NCBI RefSeq assembly: GCF_900109045.1
Contig: NZ_FNYL01000006.1
Span: 62,001 to 126,000 of the forward strand
Length of the DNA stretch: 64,000 bases
Reading direction: 5' to 3'
Source: Dyadobacter sp. SG02
GTDB lineage: Bacteria; Bacteroidota; Bacteroidia; Cytophagales; Spirosomataceae
Made by a program: the position numbers and the translations under genes. Within the stretch, counting starts at the first letter, position 1; each line of letters opens with the position of its first letter. A model generated the notes under the pieces. It searched no databases, was not told where the DNA came from, and worked only from the letters and a program-made list of their open reading frames with translations. Positions 25,527-35,228 of the stretch are shown one piece after another.

Positions 25527-28301
25527 TTATTCGAATAGTCCGAGCTGGCTTTTGGGATCCGAGCCTTTTTTGCCCTCTTTTTTAGATTTGGATTCGCTTT
25601 TTGGTTCGTCGCTGTCCCCTTCTTCGGCAGTGTTGGTAGTTTCGTCGTCGTCTTCCGCATTAACAGTATTTTTTGTCAAAGCATTCGCCGGGGCGCCGGC
25701 CGCCGGATCGCCGGTCGCCGTTTCATCGGGAGTTTCGTCGTCGGTGGCTTCATCCGTTACCGTGTCGTCTGCCGGTAGTTCGGCGGTCTCTTCCACGGGC
25801 ACCGCGAGCGGTTCGAGCCAGCGGATATCCTTGAACTTGTCGTTCGGGATGCGGTTACCCTGCGCCCGCCAGCCGCGGATATCCACCATTTCTTCCACGA
25901 GGTATTCCTCGGCCGTCTGCTCTTTTTGGGCTGTTTTAGGATAAACGATTTCCAGTTTCGGACGAATATCCGTGCTGGCGAGGATCAGCTTGCTGTTTTT
26001 GGCGTCGCTGATGAAAAGGAATTTCTTTTCGAGCGAAGAGGTCTCGATGTTGAACCTTTTGATAAAATGCTGCTTTTGGCCTCCATCAAAATAAATGGCG
26101 GTAATAGGAAGCTTGGTATCGAATTTCTTGACCAGCAATACCTCGTGCGGCTCGTAATGATTGGTCAGGTCGAAGTTGGTGAGCTCGTAGCTTCCATCTT
26201 TGTAAATAACCACAATATTGTCGGTAGGGCCGAAGTTGCCGAGGTATTCGCCGCGCTCGTCGCGGTTCAGGCGGCCGATGATCGGATCGAACCACATATC
26301 CACGCCGCCCAATGTCGAGCGGCCGGCCGATTTCAGGGTCAGTTTCCGGACGGGGTATTTGGTCAGGATATTACCCATTGCGCTCCGGTTTTTGATCAAT
26401 AGTTCGGCGAAATTGTAGTCAAACTGCTTGACCTTCGCCTTGCTTTGCGCTTGGAGGTTTACCGTAATAATCTCGGCCTCGCCATTATCGTTCGCCGTGA
26501 AATAGGTGATCTTCGATTTCGGCGTTCCCTGGGTGAGGTCGTACTCGCGGTCGCGGGTGACGGCTGTTACCTGAAAGCGTTTCGCGTAAGAAACACCGGT
26601 TTTTCCATCGACATACACGAGGTTATAGACCTTCCTTTCATCATTTTTAAGGAAAACAGCGCAGTGGATAATGTCTTTGCCGACGAATACCTTGTCCTGC
26701 AATTTGGTTACTACACACCGGCCATCACCTCGGAAGACGATCACGTCGTCGATGTCGGAACAATCCATCACATATTCGTCCTTTTTCAAGCCGTACCCGA
26801 CGAAACCTTCCGCCCGGTTGACGTACAGTTTCTGATTGTTGGCTGCAACGATATTCGCCGAGATCTGGTTGAATGCACGGATTTCCGTTCTTCTGCCTCT
26901 CCCTTTACCGTATTTTTTCAACAACTCCCTGAAATACTCGATGGCGAAACGCGTGATGTGCGCCAGGTTATCCTCGGTTTCGGCGAGGTCTTCCTGCCAT
27001 TTGCGCATCAGTTCGTCGGCCTTGAAGCCGTCGTATTTCGAGATCCGTTTAATGCGGATTTCCGTCAGTTCTACAATATCGTCGTCGGTAATTTCGCGGT
27101 AGAACTGCGGTTTATAAGGTTCAAGACCTTTGTCGATCGTGCGGATCACGGCTTCGAAAGTTTCGCATTCCTCGATGTCGCGGTAAATGCGGTTTTCGAT
27201 GAATATCTTTTCGAGCGAGCCGTATAATATCTTTTCCAGCAATGCCAGCCGCTTGATTTCCAGCTCGCGCTGCAAGAGGTGGACGGTTTGCTGGGTATTG
27301 TATTTCAAAATGTCGGTTACGCCGACGAAATGCGGTTTTTCTCCAATAATGATACACGCATTCGGCGAAATGGAAACCTCGCATTCCGTGAACGCGTACA
27401 AGGCGTCCATCGTAATATCGGGGGAAACGCCGGGCGCCAGATGCACCTGGATTTCCACATCCGCCGCGGTGTTATCCACCACCTTTTTGATCTTGATCTT
27501 ACCCGCGTCGTTCGCCTTGATGATCGATTCGATGAGCGAAGTAGTGGTGGTACCAAAAGGAATGTCGCGGATGACGAGCATCTTTTTGTCCTCTTCCTCG
27601 ATTTTGGCACGTACCCGTACTTTTCCGCCACGCTGGCCGTCGTTGTAGTTGGAAACGTCGACATGACCGCCGGTAAGGAAGTCGGGGTAAATGGTGGCGT
27701 CCTTCCCTTGCAGGATCGTGATCGACGCCTCGATCAACTCACAGAAATTGTGCGGGAGTATTTTGGTCGACAAACCTACTGCAATGCCCTCCACGCCGAG
27801 TGTGAGCAGCAGCGGAAATTTGACCGGCAAGGTGATCGGTTCACGTTTCCGGCCATCATAGGAAAGCTGCCATTCGGTAGTGTCGTCATTGAAAACGACA
27901 TCCTTGCCAAACCGCGAAAGCCGCACCTCGATGTAACGTGCCGCCGCGGCACCGTCGCCCGTGCGGATATCGCCCCAGTTACCCTGGGTGTCGAAAAGCA
28001 GCTCTTTCTGCCCGATGTTGACGATCGCATCATAGATCGACGCGTCGCCGTGCGGGTGGTACTGCATGGAGGACCCGACCACGTTGGCCACCTTGTTGAA
28101 GCGACCGTCGTCCATTTCGTTGAGCGCATGCATAATGCGCCGCTGAACGGGTTTCAGACCGTCTTCGATCGCCGGAACGGCTCGTTCCAGAATTACATAA
28201 GAGGCATAATCAAGAAACCAGTTTTCGTATAAGCCCGAAATGGGCAGTTTATCATGCAATCCGCTATCTTCTACGTCGGGCGTAGCTCCGTTTTCGTCCA
28301 T
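25527..28301 (-). CDS. parC: Topoisomerase IV subunit A (ParC-type)
   Basis: DNA-cleaving subunit of a type IIA topoisomerase, 924 residues. The breakage-reunion domain carries YHPHGDASIYD (about 81-91) and the active-site Tyr at 123 in AAARYIEVR. The EDGLKPVQRRIM start and the YASYVILERAVP segment are those of the ParC-type protein in Bacteroidota rather than gyrase A. The coiled-coil tower and a C-terminal beta-pinwheel region follow. The last 100 residues are a low-complexity acidic/threonine tail ending in a basic stretch and QLGLFE. No parE is in the window. Gyrase A cannot be fully excluded without alignment. Confidence 0.88.
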   Translation of the reverse strand: MDENGATPDVEDSGLHDKLPISGLYENWFLDYASYVILERAVPAIEDGLKPVQRRIMHALNEMDDGRFNKVANVVGSSMQYHPHGDASIYDAIVNIGQKELLFDTQGNWGDIRTGDGAAAARYIEVRLSRFGKDVVFNDDTTEWQLSYDGRKREPITLPVKFPLLLTLGVEGIAVGLSTKILPHNFCELIEASITILQGKDATIYPDFLTGGHVDVSNYNDGQRGGKVRVRAKIEEEDKKMLVIRDIPFGTTTTSLIESIIKANDAGKIKIKKVVDNTAADVEIQVHLAPGVSPDITMDALYAFTECEVSISPNACIIIGEKPHFVGVTDILKYNTQQTVHLLQRELEIKRLALLEKILYGSLEKIFIENRIYRDIEECETFEAVIRTIDKGLEPYKPQFYREITDDDIVELTEIRIKRISKYDGFKADELMRKWQEDLAETEDNLAHITRFAIEYFRELLKKYGKGRGRRTEIRAFNQISANIVAANNQKLYVNRAEGFVGYGLKKDEYVMDCSDIDDVIVFRGDGRCVVTKLQDKVFVGKDIIHCAVFLKNDERKVYNLVYVDGKTGVSYAKRFQVTAVTRDREYDLTQGTPKSKITYFTANDNGEAEIITVNLQAQSKAKVKQFDYNFAELLIKNRSAMGNILTKYPVRKLTLKSAGRSTLGGVDMWFDPIIGRLNRDERGEYLGNFGPTDNIVVIYKDGSYELTNFDLTNHYEPHEVLLVKKFDTKLPITAIYFDGGQKQHFIKRFNIETSSLEKKFLFISDAKNSKLILASTDIRPKLEIVYPKTAQKEQTAEEYLVEEMVDIRGWRAQGNRIPNDKFKDIRWLEPLAVPVEETAELPADDTVTDEATDDETPDETATGDPAAGAPANALTKNTVNAEDDDETTNTAEEGDSDEPKSESKSKKEGKKGSDPKSQLGLFE

Positions 28302-28466
28302 AAATGCAGGAGGAACCAGGTTTTAAGTATTCAGAAATAGTTGATCAGCCATTCGCTTCCCGGTCTTCATGGGGGACTGGCTCATTCAAAAAGAAAGAAA
28401 CAGGGTGAAGTTTACCGGAAGATCAGGTTGAATTAACTGCTAATATAGCAAAATAAGCGATAAAAC

Positions 28467-29120
28467 TCAGCTTTCAGGTTCGGCCGGAGGTGCATTCAAT
28501 ACCGCCAGCAGCTCGCTGATCATCATGGCCGTAGCGCCCCAGATTTTGTAACCCTGCACCATATAATGCGGCGCATGTACCTGTTCGCCACGCACTTGGA
28601 TGTCACTCGATCCGATAATATTAACATCAGAAATCTCTTCAAGTTTGATCTCAAAAATATCTTCTACCTCGCGAGGATCGGGGTAGAAGCCAGGGCGGTA
28701 GGGTATGGAGGCTACCACCGGCAATACATGGAAATTACTAGCTGGAATGAACAGCTCGGTCAATGCACCCAGGATACGGACGTCCGTAAGCCGCAAACCG
28801 ATTTCCTCCTGCGCCTCGCGCAACGCGGTCCGGATGAGGTTTTCGTCGCTCAGCTCGTAGCGGCCACCGGGAAATGCGACTTGTCCGCTATGCACGCCGT
28901 CGTAAGCCGGGCGCAGGATCAGCGGGAAGTAGATTTCGTTCTGGTAAGGATAAAAGAGGATGAGTACCGCACTTTTGCGCGTGCGTGCATTGGGTTTGAA
29001 AGTGAGGCGGAGCCGGGACGAAGCCTGCATTACCTGGTGGGCCGTCTCACCGGGTAGCGGGAATGTTAATTTGTGTGTCAGTTGTTTGGTAAAATCGGAA
29101 AATGATTCCAGTGGGGCCAT
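28467..29120 (-). CDS. NUDIX hydrolase, CoA pyrophosphatase-like
   Basis: A 217-residue NUDIX protein that probably hydrolyses CoA or a related nucleotide diphosphate derivative. A Nudix box is clear around residue 90: GGRYELSDENLIRTALREAQEEIGL. The UPF0035-type segment just before it (LRPAYDGVHSGQVAFPGG) is the CoA pyrophosphatase signature. The C-terminal half is strand-rich with HAPHYMVQGYKIWGATAMM. Length is normal. Cytoplasmic; 165 bases without any visible feature separate it from parC. Confidence 0.88.
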   Translation of the reverse strand: MAPLESFSDFTKQLTHKLTFPLPGETAHQVMQASSRLRLTFKPNARTRKSAVLILFYPYQNEIYFPLILRPAYDGVHSGQVAFPGGRYELSDENLIRTALREAQEEIGLRLTDVRILGALTELFIPASNFHVLPVVASIPYRPGFYPDPREVEDIFEIKLEEISDVNIIGSSDIQVRGEQVHAPHYMVQGYKIWGATAMMISELLAVLNAPPAEPES

Positions 29121-29181
29121 GTTGGCTGAGTCGTTGAAGAGTTAGGTGGCAGAACATTACGCCTAAGTTAATGTACGAAAC

Positions 29182-29457
29182 CTAAATCTTTGCGTAATGA
29201 AGCTCTCTTTTGAAGTCGAAAAAGCTTTCGAGGCTCAGATCTTCATCCAATTCTTCCCAATGGATGCTGTCACCCAGGGGGCCGAGTTCGAACCGAAGAC
29301 GCTGCTCGGGACTAGCGTTTTCAAGCCGTTTGAACCACGTCAACGGGTTGCCGATCGTCTGGCCGCCATCCAGCACCAGGTATATGTTGGTTTCGTCGAA
29401 CCAGACTTTGCTGATTTTCATAGTCGCTTCTTTTTGAATAGTAAGTTTGTTAACCAT
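29182..29457 (-). CDS. DUF2442 family protein
   Basis: A 91-residue small protein (ATG at 29457; a shorter start at 29421 giving MKISKVWFDE is possible). The ISKVWFDETNIYLVLDGGQTIGNPLTWFKRLENAS pattern is the DUF2442 core, and the second half IHWEELDEDLSLESFF is the typical end. The start codon overlaps the end of the DUF4160 gene by 8 bases. DUF4160/DUF2442 pairs recur across bacteria and are sometimes suspected of being toxin-antitoxin modules. That is unproven, and which partner would be toxic is not clear. Confidence 0.85.
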   Translation of the reverse strand: MVNKLTIQKEATMKISKVWFDETNIYLVLDGGQTIGNPLTWFKRLENASPEQRLRFELGPLGDSIHWEELDEDLSLESFFDFKRELHYAKI

Positions 29458-29680
29458 GAAATTCGTGCCACTTTTCAATAATCAGTTCTGAATGCTGTTC
29501 TACCAATGCCTCCGCTAACATCAGGTCTTTCGGTTTAATACCACGGCTTTCGATCAATCTCACCGGATTTACCTCGAATTTTGCAGTGCCGTCGGCATTT
29601 CTGACGTGAATGTGAATGGGTAAATGTTCCAGGCTGTAAAAAAAGAACTTCATCCCGAACATTCGGAAAATTTCAGGCAT
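29450..29680 (-). CDS. DUF4160 family protein
   Basis: A 76-residue protein beginning MPEIFRMFGMKFFFYSLEHLPIHIHVRN, the standard DUF4160 opening with its HxPxHxHV motif, and ending AEALVEQHSELIIEKWHEFHG. It is compact, with no membrane segment. It is translationally coupled to the downstream DUF2442 gene. Base composition is lower in GC than in the flanking parC/flavoprotein genes, which fits a mobile two-gene unit. Confidence 0.87.
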   Translation of the reverse strand: MPEIFRMFGMKFFFYSLEHLPIHIHVRNADGTAKFEVNPVRLIESRGIKPKDLMLAEALVEQHSELIIEKWHEFHG

Positions 29681-29753
29681 AATATAGTGTCGTGTAAGTG
29701 TTGAAAATCAATGAATGCAAATATACTAATTACATAAATTGATTTTTAACAAC

Positions 29754-31337
29754 CTAAACCTCAATGGTCGCATACAACTTCACCAGCTGTTCCGCGCACC
29801 GTTCGCCATCCATGGCGGCCGACATGATGCCTCCTGCATAGCCTGCACCCTCGCCGCAGGGGAATAATCCTTTGATTTCAGGATGCTCGCAGCTTTCGCG
29901 CTCGCGGGGGATGCGTATGGGCGAGGAAGTACGACTTTCCACGCCGATCAGCTGGGCGTCGCCGGAGAGGTAACCGCGCATTTTACGGCCGAAATCAGAT
30001 AATGCGTCGCGCAGCGGGAATGCAATGTGGCCGGGAAGTACGTCGTACAAATCAACGGATTGGAGGCCGGGCTGGTAAGAGGTATCACGCAAATGGGCGG
30101 ACGTTTTACCTTTGACAAAATCCATCGCGAGTTGCGCCGGTGCTGTCTGAGTGGCTCCCGCGAGTTTGCAGGCGGCTTGTTCGAGTTCGCGTTGCAATTG
30201 CAGGCCGGCCATGGGTCCGTAATCTTTATACGGTGCGAGGTCGGCTTCCTCAATCGTCACCACCATGCCGGAATTCGCGTAGGCGGAGTCACGCCGTGAG
30301 GGCGACATACCATTTACGACCACTTCGCCCGAAGCCGTGGCAGCAGGAACGATAAACCCGCCGGGACACATGCAAAATGAGAAAACGCCTCGTTGGATGC
30401 CCTTGTAGCGGGTTTGGGTTACCAGGCTGTAAGAGGCAGCGGGCAGATAGGGACCGCGATCGACTTCGCAGTGGTATTGTATTTTGTCAATGGTGTTTTG
30501 TGGATGCTCGATCCGTACGCCCATCGCGAAGGATTTGCTTTCGATGAGGATATTTTTTGAATGCAATAATTCGTAAATGTCTCGTGCAGAATGCCCTGTC
30601 GCCAATATGACACCGATGCCTGTATGCTCTTCCTTGTCGTTGGTGACTACACCGGCAATGCGGTTATCGCGAATGATCAGGTCGGTGACTTTGGTGTCGA
30701 AATGTATTTCACCGCCCGCTTTCAGGATGCTTTCGCGCATTTCCGAAACTACGACCGGTAGTTTATTGGTGCCGATATGCGGGTGCGTATCGATCAGGAT
30801 CTGCTCGCTGGCGCTGTGTGCGACGAATATTTCGAGCACCCTGCGAATATCACCGCGTTTGTTGGAACGGGTATAGAGTTTACCGTCGGAATACGTACCT
30901 GCGCCGCCCTCGCCGAAGCAATAATTGGATTCCGGATTGACGTGGTGGTCCTTGTTAATCGCCGCGAGATCGCGCCGTCTGGTGCGCACATCTTTCCCTC
31001 TTTCAAATAAAACAGGCTTGATCCCGAGCTCGATCAGGCGCAATGCGGCAAACATTCCGGCTGGTCCGCAACCGACGATCAATGCCTGCGGGCGCTTGCT
31101 TACGTCGGGGTACACAATGCGTGTGCCTGCCAATGCGGGCGGGGCTTCTCCGACGTACACTTCCGCCTGAACATTAATTTTTACCTGCCGGCTGCGGGCA
31201 TCTATCGATTGCCGCGTTTTGCGGATGAATGGGTTATCGCTTTCGCGTAGGCGCAGTTTCTGGATTACGAAACGGCGGAAACTGTCGTCGTCCAGCGCGA
31301 TCTCCGGCGCCAGTGTGAGTTGGAGCGTATGGTGCAT
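29754..31337 (-). CDS. Uncharacterised FAD-dependent dehydrogenase (COG2509-like)
   Basis: A 527-residue flavoprotein. The N-terminal 80 residues are a small helical/strand module (HHTLQLTLAPEIALDDDSF). The FAD-binding dinucleotide motif is VGCGPAGMFAALRLIELG (about 87-104), followed by LFERGKDVRTRRRD. The middle and C-terminal segments with ATGHSARDIYELL and SFCMCPGGFIVPA are the family signature. The end, GEGAGYAGGIMSAAMDGERCAE, closes the flavin pocket. The substrate of this widespread family is unknown. Single gene. Confidence 0.88.
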   Translation of the reverse strand: MHHTLQLTLAPEIALDDDSFRRFVIQKLRLRESDNPFIRKTRQSIDARSRQVKINVQAEVYVGEAPPALAGTRIVYPDVSKRPQALIVGCGPAGMFAALRLIELGIKPVLFERGKDVRTRRRDLAAINKDHHVNPESNYCFGEGGAGTYSDGKLYTRSNKRGDIRRVLEIFVAHSASEQILIDTHPHIGTNKLPVVVSEMRESILKAGGEIHFDTKVTDLIIRDNRIAGVVTNDKEEHTGIGVILATGHSARDIYELLHSKNILIESKSFAMGVRIEHPQNTIDKIQYHCEVDRGPYLPAASYSLVTQTRYKGIQRGVFSFCMCPGGFIVPAATASGEVVVNGMSPSRRDSAYANSGMVVTIEEADLAPYKDYGPMAGLQLQRELEQAACKLAGATQTAPAQLAMDFVKGKTSAHLRDTSYQPGLQSVDLYDVLPGHIAFPLRDALSDFGRKMRGYLSGDAQLIGVESRTSSPIRIPRERESCEHPEIKGLFPCGEGAGYAGGIMSAAMDGERCAEQLVKLYATIEV

Positions 31338-31429
31338 GGGTTGGAAAGGGATTTATCCTTTAATGCCGCAAAGGTAGCAATCGGGTGTAAGTTTCTTTCT
31401 ATTTTAATTCACAAACAAACTTTGAAACG

Positions 31430-32353
31430 ATGTCGACAACCCGCCGCCAATTCCTGAATACGCTGGCTGTTTCGGCCGGGGCAGCCGTGCTTTCGGAAGC
31501 CGCCCGGGCCGGGCAAAATACCGCCGCATTGCCATTATCATGTAATCAATATTCTTGGATTACTTTTTATGCCCGCGACGGGAAGGATTGGGGTAAGGAC
31601 CCGGACGCTTCGCTCGCCGAGTTCGCATCCACAGGTCTGAAAGCGTACGAGCCGGCATTCAACAATGCGGATGAAGTGCCGAAATTGCTGCCGCTGCTTA
31701 AAAAACACCGGCTGGTGATGCCCTCGGTTTACGTCAATACTTCACTGCACGAAGCCGCGGAAGGCACTAAATCGATCGAATCGGTGCTGGCGATTGCCGA
31801 CGCATTGAAACCTGCCGACACTAAAATCATTGTCACAAACCCAAACCCGATCCAATGGGGCAGCGACAAAAACAAATCCGACGAACAACTGACCGAACAG
31901 GCTCAAAACCTTGATAAACTCGGTGCCGAACTCAAAAAGCGCGGCATTACCCTCGCGTACCACACGCACGACGTGGAGCTGCGCGCCGCTGCACGCGAGT
32001 TTCACCATATGCTGCTGGCCACCGATCCGAAAAACGTGTCGCTATGCCTCGATGTGCATTGGGTTTACCGAGGTTCGGGCAATTCGCAGGTGGCGTTGTT
32101 CGATGTTGTGAAATTGTACGGCAAGCGCATTGCCGAGCTGCATTTGCGGCAATCGAAAGGCGGTATCTGGCAGGAAACGTTCACGGAAGGCGATATCGAC
32201 TACCCCAAACTCGTGCAGATGCTGGACGGCGCGGGTGTGAAGCCGCATTTGGTTTTGGAGCAATGCCTCGAAAAAACGTCGCCGAAAACCATGGACGGCG
32301 TCCAGGCGCATAAGGAGGATTTGGTTTATGTGCGGAAGATTTTTAAGCTTTAA
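31430..32353 (+). CDS. Tat-exported sugar phosphate isomerase/epimerase family protein
   Basis: A 307-residue xylose-isomerase-like TIM barrel. A twin-arginine signal opens it: MSTTRRQFLNTLAVSAGAAVLS. Barrel segments include YHTHDVELR (metal-binding His), CLDVHWVYRGSGN, ELHLRQSKGG and VLEQCLE, which match the metal-dependent epimerase pattern. Export by Tat agrees with a folded metal cofactor. Its substrate is probably a sugar or polyol in the periplasm; the neighbours do not say which. Monocistronic. Confidence 0.85.
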   Translation: MSTTRRQFLNTLAVSAGAAVLSEAARAGQNTAALPLSCNQYSWITFYARDGKDWGKDPDASLAEFASTGLKAYEPAFNNADEVPKLLPLLKKHRLVMPSVYVNTSLHEAAEGTKSIESVLAIADALKPADTKIIVTNPNPIQWGSDKNKSDEQLTEQAQNLDKLGAELKKRGITLAYHTHDVELRAAAREFHHMLLATDPKNVSLCLDVHWVYRGSGNSQVALFDVVKLYGKRIAELHLRQSKGGIWQETFTEGDIDYPKLVQMLDGAGVKPHLVLEQCLEKTSPKTMDGVQAHKEDLVYVRKIFKL

Positions 32354-32390
32354 TGTTATATTTAATTCACTAAACTAACACACTATTTGT

Positions 32391-32651
32391 ATGAGTAAAT
32401 TTGAAAAATTGATCTTGAAATTGCTGTCGGAGGCGTCTGATAACAATTTTAGTTTTGAAGAATTGAGGCTACTTCTGCTGAATCTCGGCTTTACAGAAAA
32501 AATGGGCTCTGGCAGCCACAGAATTTTTTATAAGAGGAATATTTCGGAAATTGTAAATATTCAGCCTCTGGGCAATAAAGCAAAACCGTATCAGGTTAAG
32601 CAAGTCAGAACAATTGTTTTAAAATACAACCTTTTCAGCTATGAACAGTAA
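32391..32651 (+). CDS. hicA: HicA-family toxin
   Basis: An 86-residue mRNA interferase of the HicA family. The dsRBD-like fold is indicated by LRLLLLNLGFTEKMGSGSHRIFYKR, where the His in GSGSH is the catalytic residue, followed by QPLGNKAKPYQVKQVRTIV. It is slightly longer than the classic 60-residue form because of an N-terminal extension. It overlaps hicB by 11 bases. It would cleave mRNAs when released from HicB. Confidence 0.88.
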   Translation: MSKFEKLILKLLSEASDNNFSFEELRLLLLNLGFTEKMGSGSHRIFYKRNISEIVNIQPLGNKAKPYQVKQVRTIVLKYNLFSYEQ

Positions 32652-32853
32652 ATATGAATTGATCATGTATTGGAGCAAAGAGGATCAATGCTTTATTGTT
32701 GAAGTCCCCGAGCTTCCAGGATGTATGGCTGATGGAGCGACCCAAAGCGAGGCACTGGCCAATGCACAGCGCGTGATCGACGAATGGATCGAAACGGCGA
32801 AAGAACTTGGTCGCGAGATTCCAGAAGCGAAGGGCAAGCTTATACATGCCTGA
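32641..32853 (+). CDS. hicB: HicB-family antitoxin
   Basis: A 70-residue HicB-like antitoxin. The partial RNase-H-like fold is shown by YELIMYWSKEDQCFIVEVPELPGCMADGATQSEALANAQRVIDEWIETAKE. The usual C-terminal DNA-binding ribbon-helix-helix is absent, so autoregulation would need another protein or be lost. It starts inside the last codons of hicA and lies 10 bases before the acyl-CoA dehydrogenase gene. Confidence 0.9.
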   Translation: MNSKYELIMYWSKEDQCFIVEVPELPGCMADGATQSEALANAQRVIDEWIETAKELGREIPEAKGKLIHA

Positions 32854-32863
32854 TTCTTTCTAA

Positions 32864-34027
32864 ATGACCCAAACCGACTTCTTCAATATCTCCGAACTCC
32901 TAACCGGAGAGCAACGCCTCATCCAACAAGCAGTGCGCGATTTTTCCGACCGGGAGATCAAACCTGTTATCGAGGATTTTGCCCAGAAAGCGGAGTTTCC
33001 CCTGCATTTAATCCCCAAATTCGGCGAACTGGGTGTTTTCGGCCCTACAATTCCGGTGGAGTACGGCGGCGGCGGGCTGGATTATACCAGTTACGGCCTG
33101 ATGTGCCAGGAGATCGAGCGGGGCGATTCGGGTATGCGGTCAACGGTTTCCGTGCAGAGCTCGCTGGTAATGTGGCCGATTTATGCATTCGGTTCAGAGG
33201 AGCAAAAACGTAAATATTTACCTAAACTCGCCACCGGCGAATGGCTCGGATGTTTTGGACTGACGGAACCGGACCATGGTTCCAATCCGGGTGGTATGAA
33301 GACGCATTTGACGAAAACAGAAGGCGGATACGTGCTGAACGGCTCCAAAATGTGGATATCCAATGCACCTTATGCACAGGTAGGCGTGGTATGGGCGCGG
33401 AATGAAGACGGGAGGGTACAGGGCGTGATCGTAGAGCGCGGAATGGAAGGTTTTTCGACCCCGGAAATCCACAACAAATGGTCGCTGCGCGCGAGCGCGA
33501 CGGGCGAGCTGGTTTTTGACAATGTATTGATTCCCGAAACGCATATGCTACCCGGAGCATTGGGATTGAAAGCAGCATTGCAATGCCTCGACAAAGCACG
33601 GTATGGCATCGCCTGGGGCGCTATCGGCGCGGCGATCGATTGCTACGAAACAGCGGTCAAGTATTCTGCCGAGCGCATTCAGTTCGATAAACCGATAGGG
33701 GCATTTCAATTAACCCAAAAGAAACTGGCCGAAATGCTGACGGAAATCACCAAAGCGCAACTCCTCGCCTGGCGGCTGGGCCAGCTCATGGACGCTGGCA
33801 AAGCCAATACCGTGCAGATTTCAATGGCCAAGAGAAATAATGTGGAAATGGCGCTGAATACCGCACGCGAATCCCGCCAGATCCTAGGCGCCATGGGCAT
33901 TACCGGCGAATACCCCATTATGCGCCACATGATGAACCTCGAATCGGTCGTGACTTACGAGGGCACGCAGGATATTCATTTACTGATTTTGGGCGCGGAG
34001 ATTACGGGGATACAGGCGTTTAAGTGA
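32864..34027 (+). CDS. Glutaryl-CoA dehydrogenase-like acyl-CoA dehydrogenase
   Basis: FAD-dependent acyl-CoA dehydrogenase of 387 residues, most like glutaryl-CoA dehydrogenase. It carries GDSGMRSTVSVQSSLVMWPIYAFGSEEQ with Arg at 92, the residue that anchors the glutaryl carboxylate, and VTYEGTQDIHLLI with catalytic Glu at 366. CFGLTEPDHGSNPGGM and RYGIAWGAIGAA are also close to that group. Likely job is degradation of lysine or tryptophan through glutaryl-CoA to crotonyl-CoA. It begins 10 bases after hicB, but the toxin-antitoxin pair is probably an independent unit. Related acyl-CoA dehydrogenases remain possible. Confidence 0.85.
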   Translation: MTQTDFFNISELLTGEQRLIQQAVRDFSDREIKPVIEDFAQKAEFPLHLIPKFGELGVFGPTIPVEYGGGGLDYTSYGLMCQEIERGDSGMRSTVSVQSSLVMWPIYAFGSEEQKRKYLPKLATGEWLGCFGLTEPDHGSNPGGMKTHLTKTEGGYVLNGSKMWISNAPYAQVGVVWARNEDGRVQGVIVERGMEGFSTPEIHNKWSLRASATGELVFDNVLIPETHMLPGALGLKAALQCLDKARYGIAWGAIGAAIDCYETAVKYSAERIQFDKPIGAFQLTQKKLAEMLTEITKAQLLAWRLGQLMDAGKANTVQISMAKRNNVEMALNTARESRQILGAMGITGEYPIMRHMMNLESVVTYEGTQDIHLLILGAEITGIQAFK

Positions 34028-34053
34028 CGGTTTTTGACCGTCGACGGCCGATC

Positions 34054-35037
34054 TTAAATCTGCTGATTTACATATTCGCGATCGACAGCCTGTTCGTGGT
34101 CTGCGGTCTGCGGTCGGTGGTCTGCGATCACTTGCGCCGCGAGCTTCCGCTGCAAATCCTTACTCGTTTCCCGCGAGCCGTCCGGCGACCATCCCGGCGC
34201 TTTGAAGAGGTATTTTAGCTTTGTTTTAAAATTTATTGGCAGCGCGAAATCTTCGCCGATGGCCTTCCATTCGTGAAAAACGGTTTGGCCCAAACCTTGC
34301 GGTTCCGCCGATTTGGTGAGGCCGTACCGTGGTGGTTCGCCGGGAAGTTCTTCCTGGAAAGTACCAAACAGGCGATCCCAGATGATCAGGCACATACCCA
34401 TGTTTTTGTCGAGATACTGAATGTTGCTCGCATGGTGCACGCGGTGGTGCGAGGGCGTCACGAAAATATATTCCAGCCAGCCCAGTTTGCCCACATATTC
34501 GGTGTGAACGATGATGCCGTAAATCTGTGTGATCGAATACATCACGATAATGTCGGCCGGGTTGAAACCGACCAATACGAGCGGAATGAAGTAAATGAAA
34601 CGGTACAGCGGCTGGAATACCGACGACCGGAAACCGGTAGTCAGGTTGAAATGCTCCGACGAATGGTGCGTTACATGCACAGCCCAGAACAGCCTGCAAT
34701 GGTGATCGACATAATGTAACGTGTAGAATGCCAGGTCCTCGGCGAGGAACAATGCAAGCCAGTACAACCAGGGGTCAGCGATCGGTTCCACGAAGGAGAA
34801 ATTGTAAAACCAGATCAGTACGCTTACGTAAGCGGCGCGGAAAAGCAGATCGATCCCGCCATTGAGCAGCATGAGCGCCGCATTCGTTAAAGTATCTTTC
34901 AAAGAATAGGCCGGGTGTTTGGCCAGTTCCCCGTGGGATGTTTTGTATGTTAAAAAGACCTCAAGACCGATCAGACAGATATAAAAGGGCGTCGACAGTT
35001 TTAGAATGAGATCCTCAAAATCATAAGTGCCGGGCAT
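34054..35037 (-). CDS. Sterol desaturase/fatty acid hydroxylase family protein
   Basis: A 327-residue membrane di-iron hydroxylase. Four to five hydrophobic segments lie in the first 180 residues. The eight-histidine pattern is present: HYVDHHC, HVTHHSSEHFN, and HRVHHASN, with another HTEY between. The C-terminal third is soluble (RYGLTKSAEPQG). Substrates could be carotenoids, lipids or fatty acids; sterols are not implied in Bacteroidota. Convergent with the acyl-CoA dehydrogenase gene. Confidence 0.85.
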   Translation of the reverse strand: MPGTYDFEDLILKLSTPFYICLIGLEVFLTYKTSHGELAKHPAYSLKDTLTNAALMLLNGGIDLLFRAAYVSVLIWFYNFSFVEPIADPWLYWLALFLAEDLAFYTLHYVDHHCRLFWAVHVTHHSSEHFNLTTGFRSSVFQPLYRFIYFIPLVLVGFNPADIIVMYSITQIYGIIVHTEYVGKLGWLEYIFVTPSHHRVHHASNIQYLDKNMGMCLIIWDRLFGTFQEELPGEPPRYGLTKSAEPQGLGQTVFHEWKAIGEDFALPINFKTKLKYLFKAPGWSPDGSRETSKDLQRKLAAQVIADHRPQTADHEQAVDREYVNQQI

Positions 35038-35228
35038 AGCATTTTCTTCAAATAATAAACAAAGATAGTTGAGAAGAGAACTGTAAGTTTTCGCCTGCCT
35101 ATTTCTAAGATTTTTTTAATAGCAACCGGCGAGGTACTTATCAGACATTCATTGTACAGGAAACCCCCATCGAAGGTTCAAAATTTCCCGGGTTTACGTT
35201 TTTAAATATAATAAGTAACCGGAAAGGA

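Noticed and set aside
25421..25660. 79-codon minus-strand frame at the 3' end of parC
   Set aside because: It is a shifted frame of the low-complexity lysine-rich tail of parC and shows no independent features.
32864..34027. Cotranscription of the glutaryl-CoA dehydrogenase-like gene with HicAB as a functional unit
   Set aside because: The 10-base spacing is suggestive, but HicAB pairs are usually autonomous and mobile and there is no functional link.
34026..34042. Hairpin GACGGT/ACCGTC at the end of the acyl-CoA dehydrogenase gene
   Set aside because: Only six base pairs and no T-run after the stem; too weak to call a terminator.
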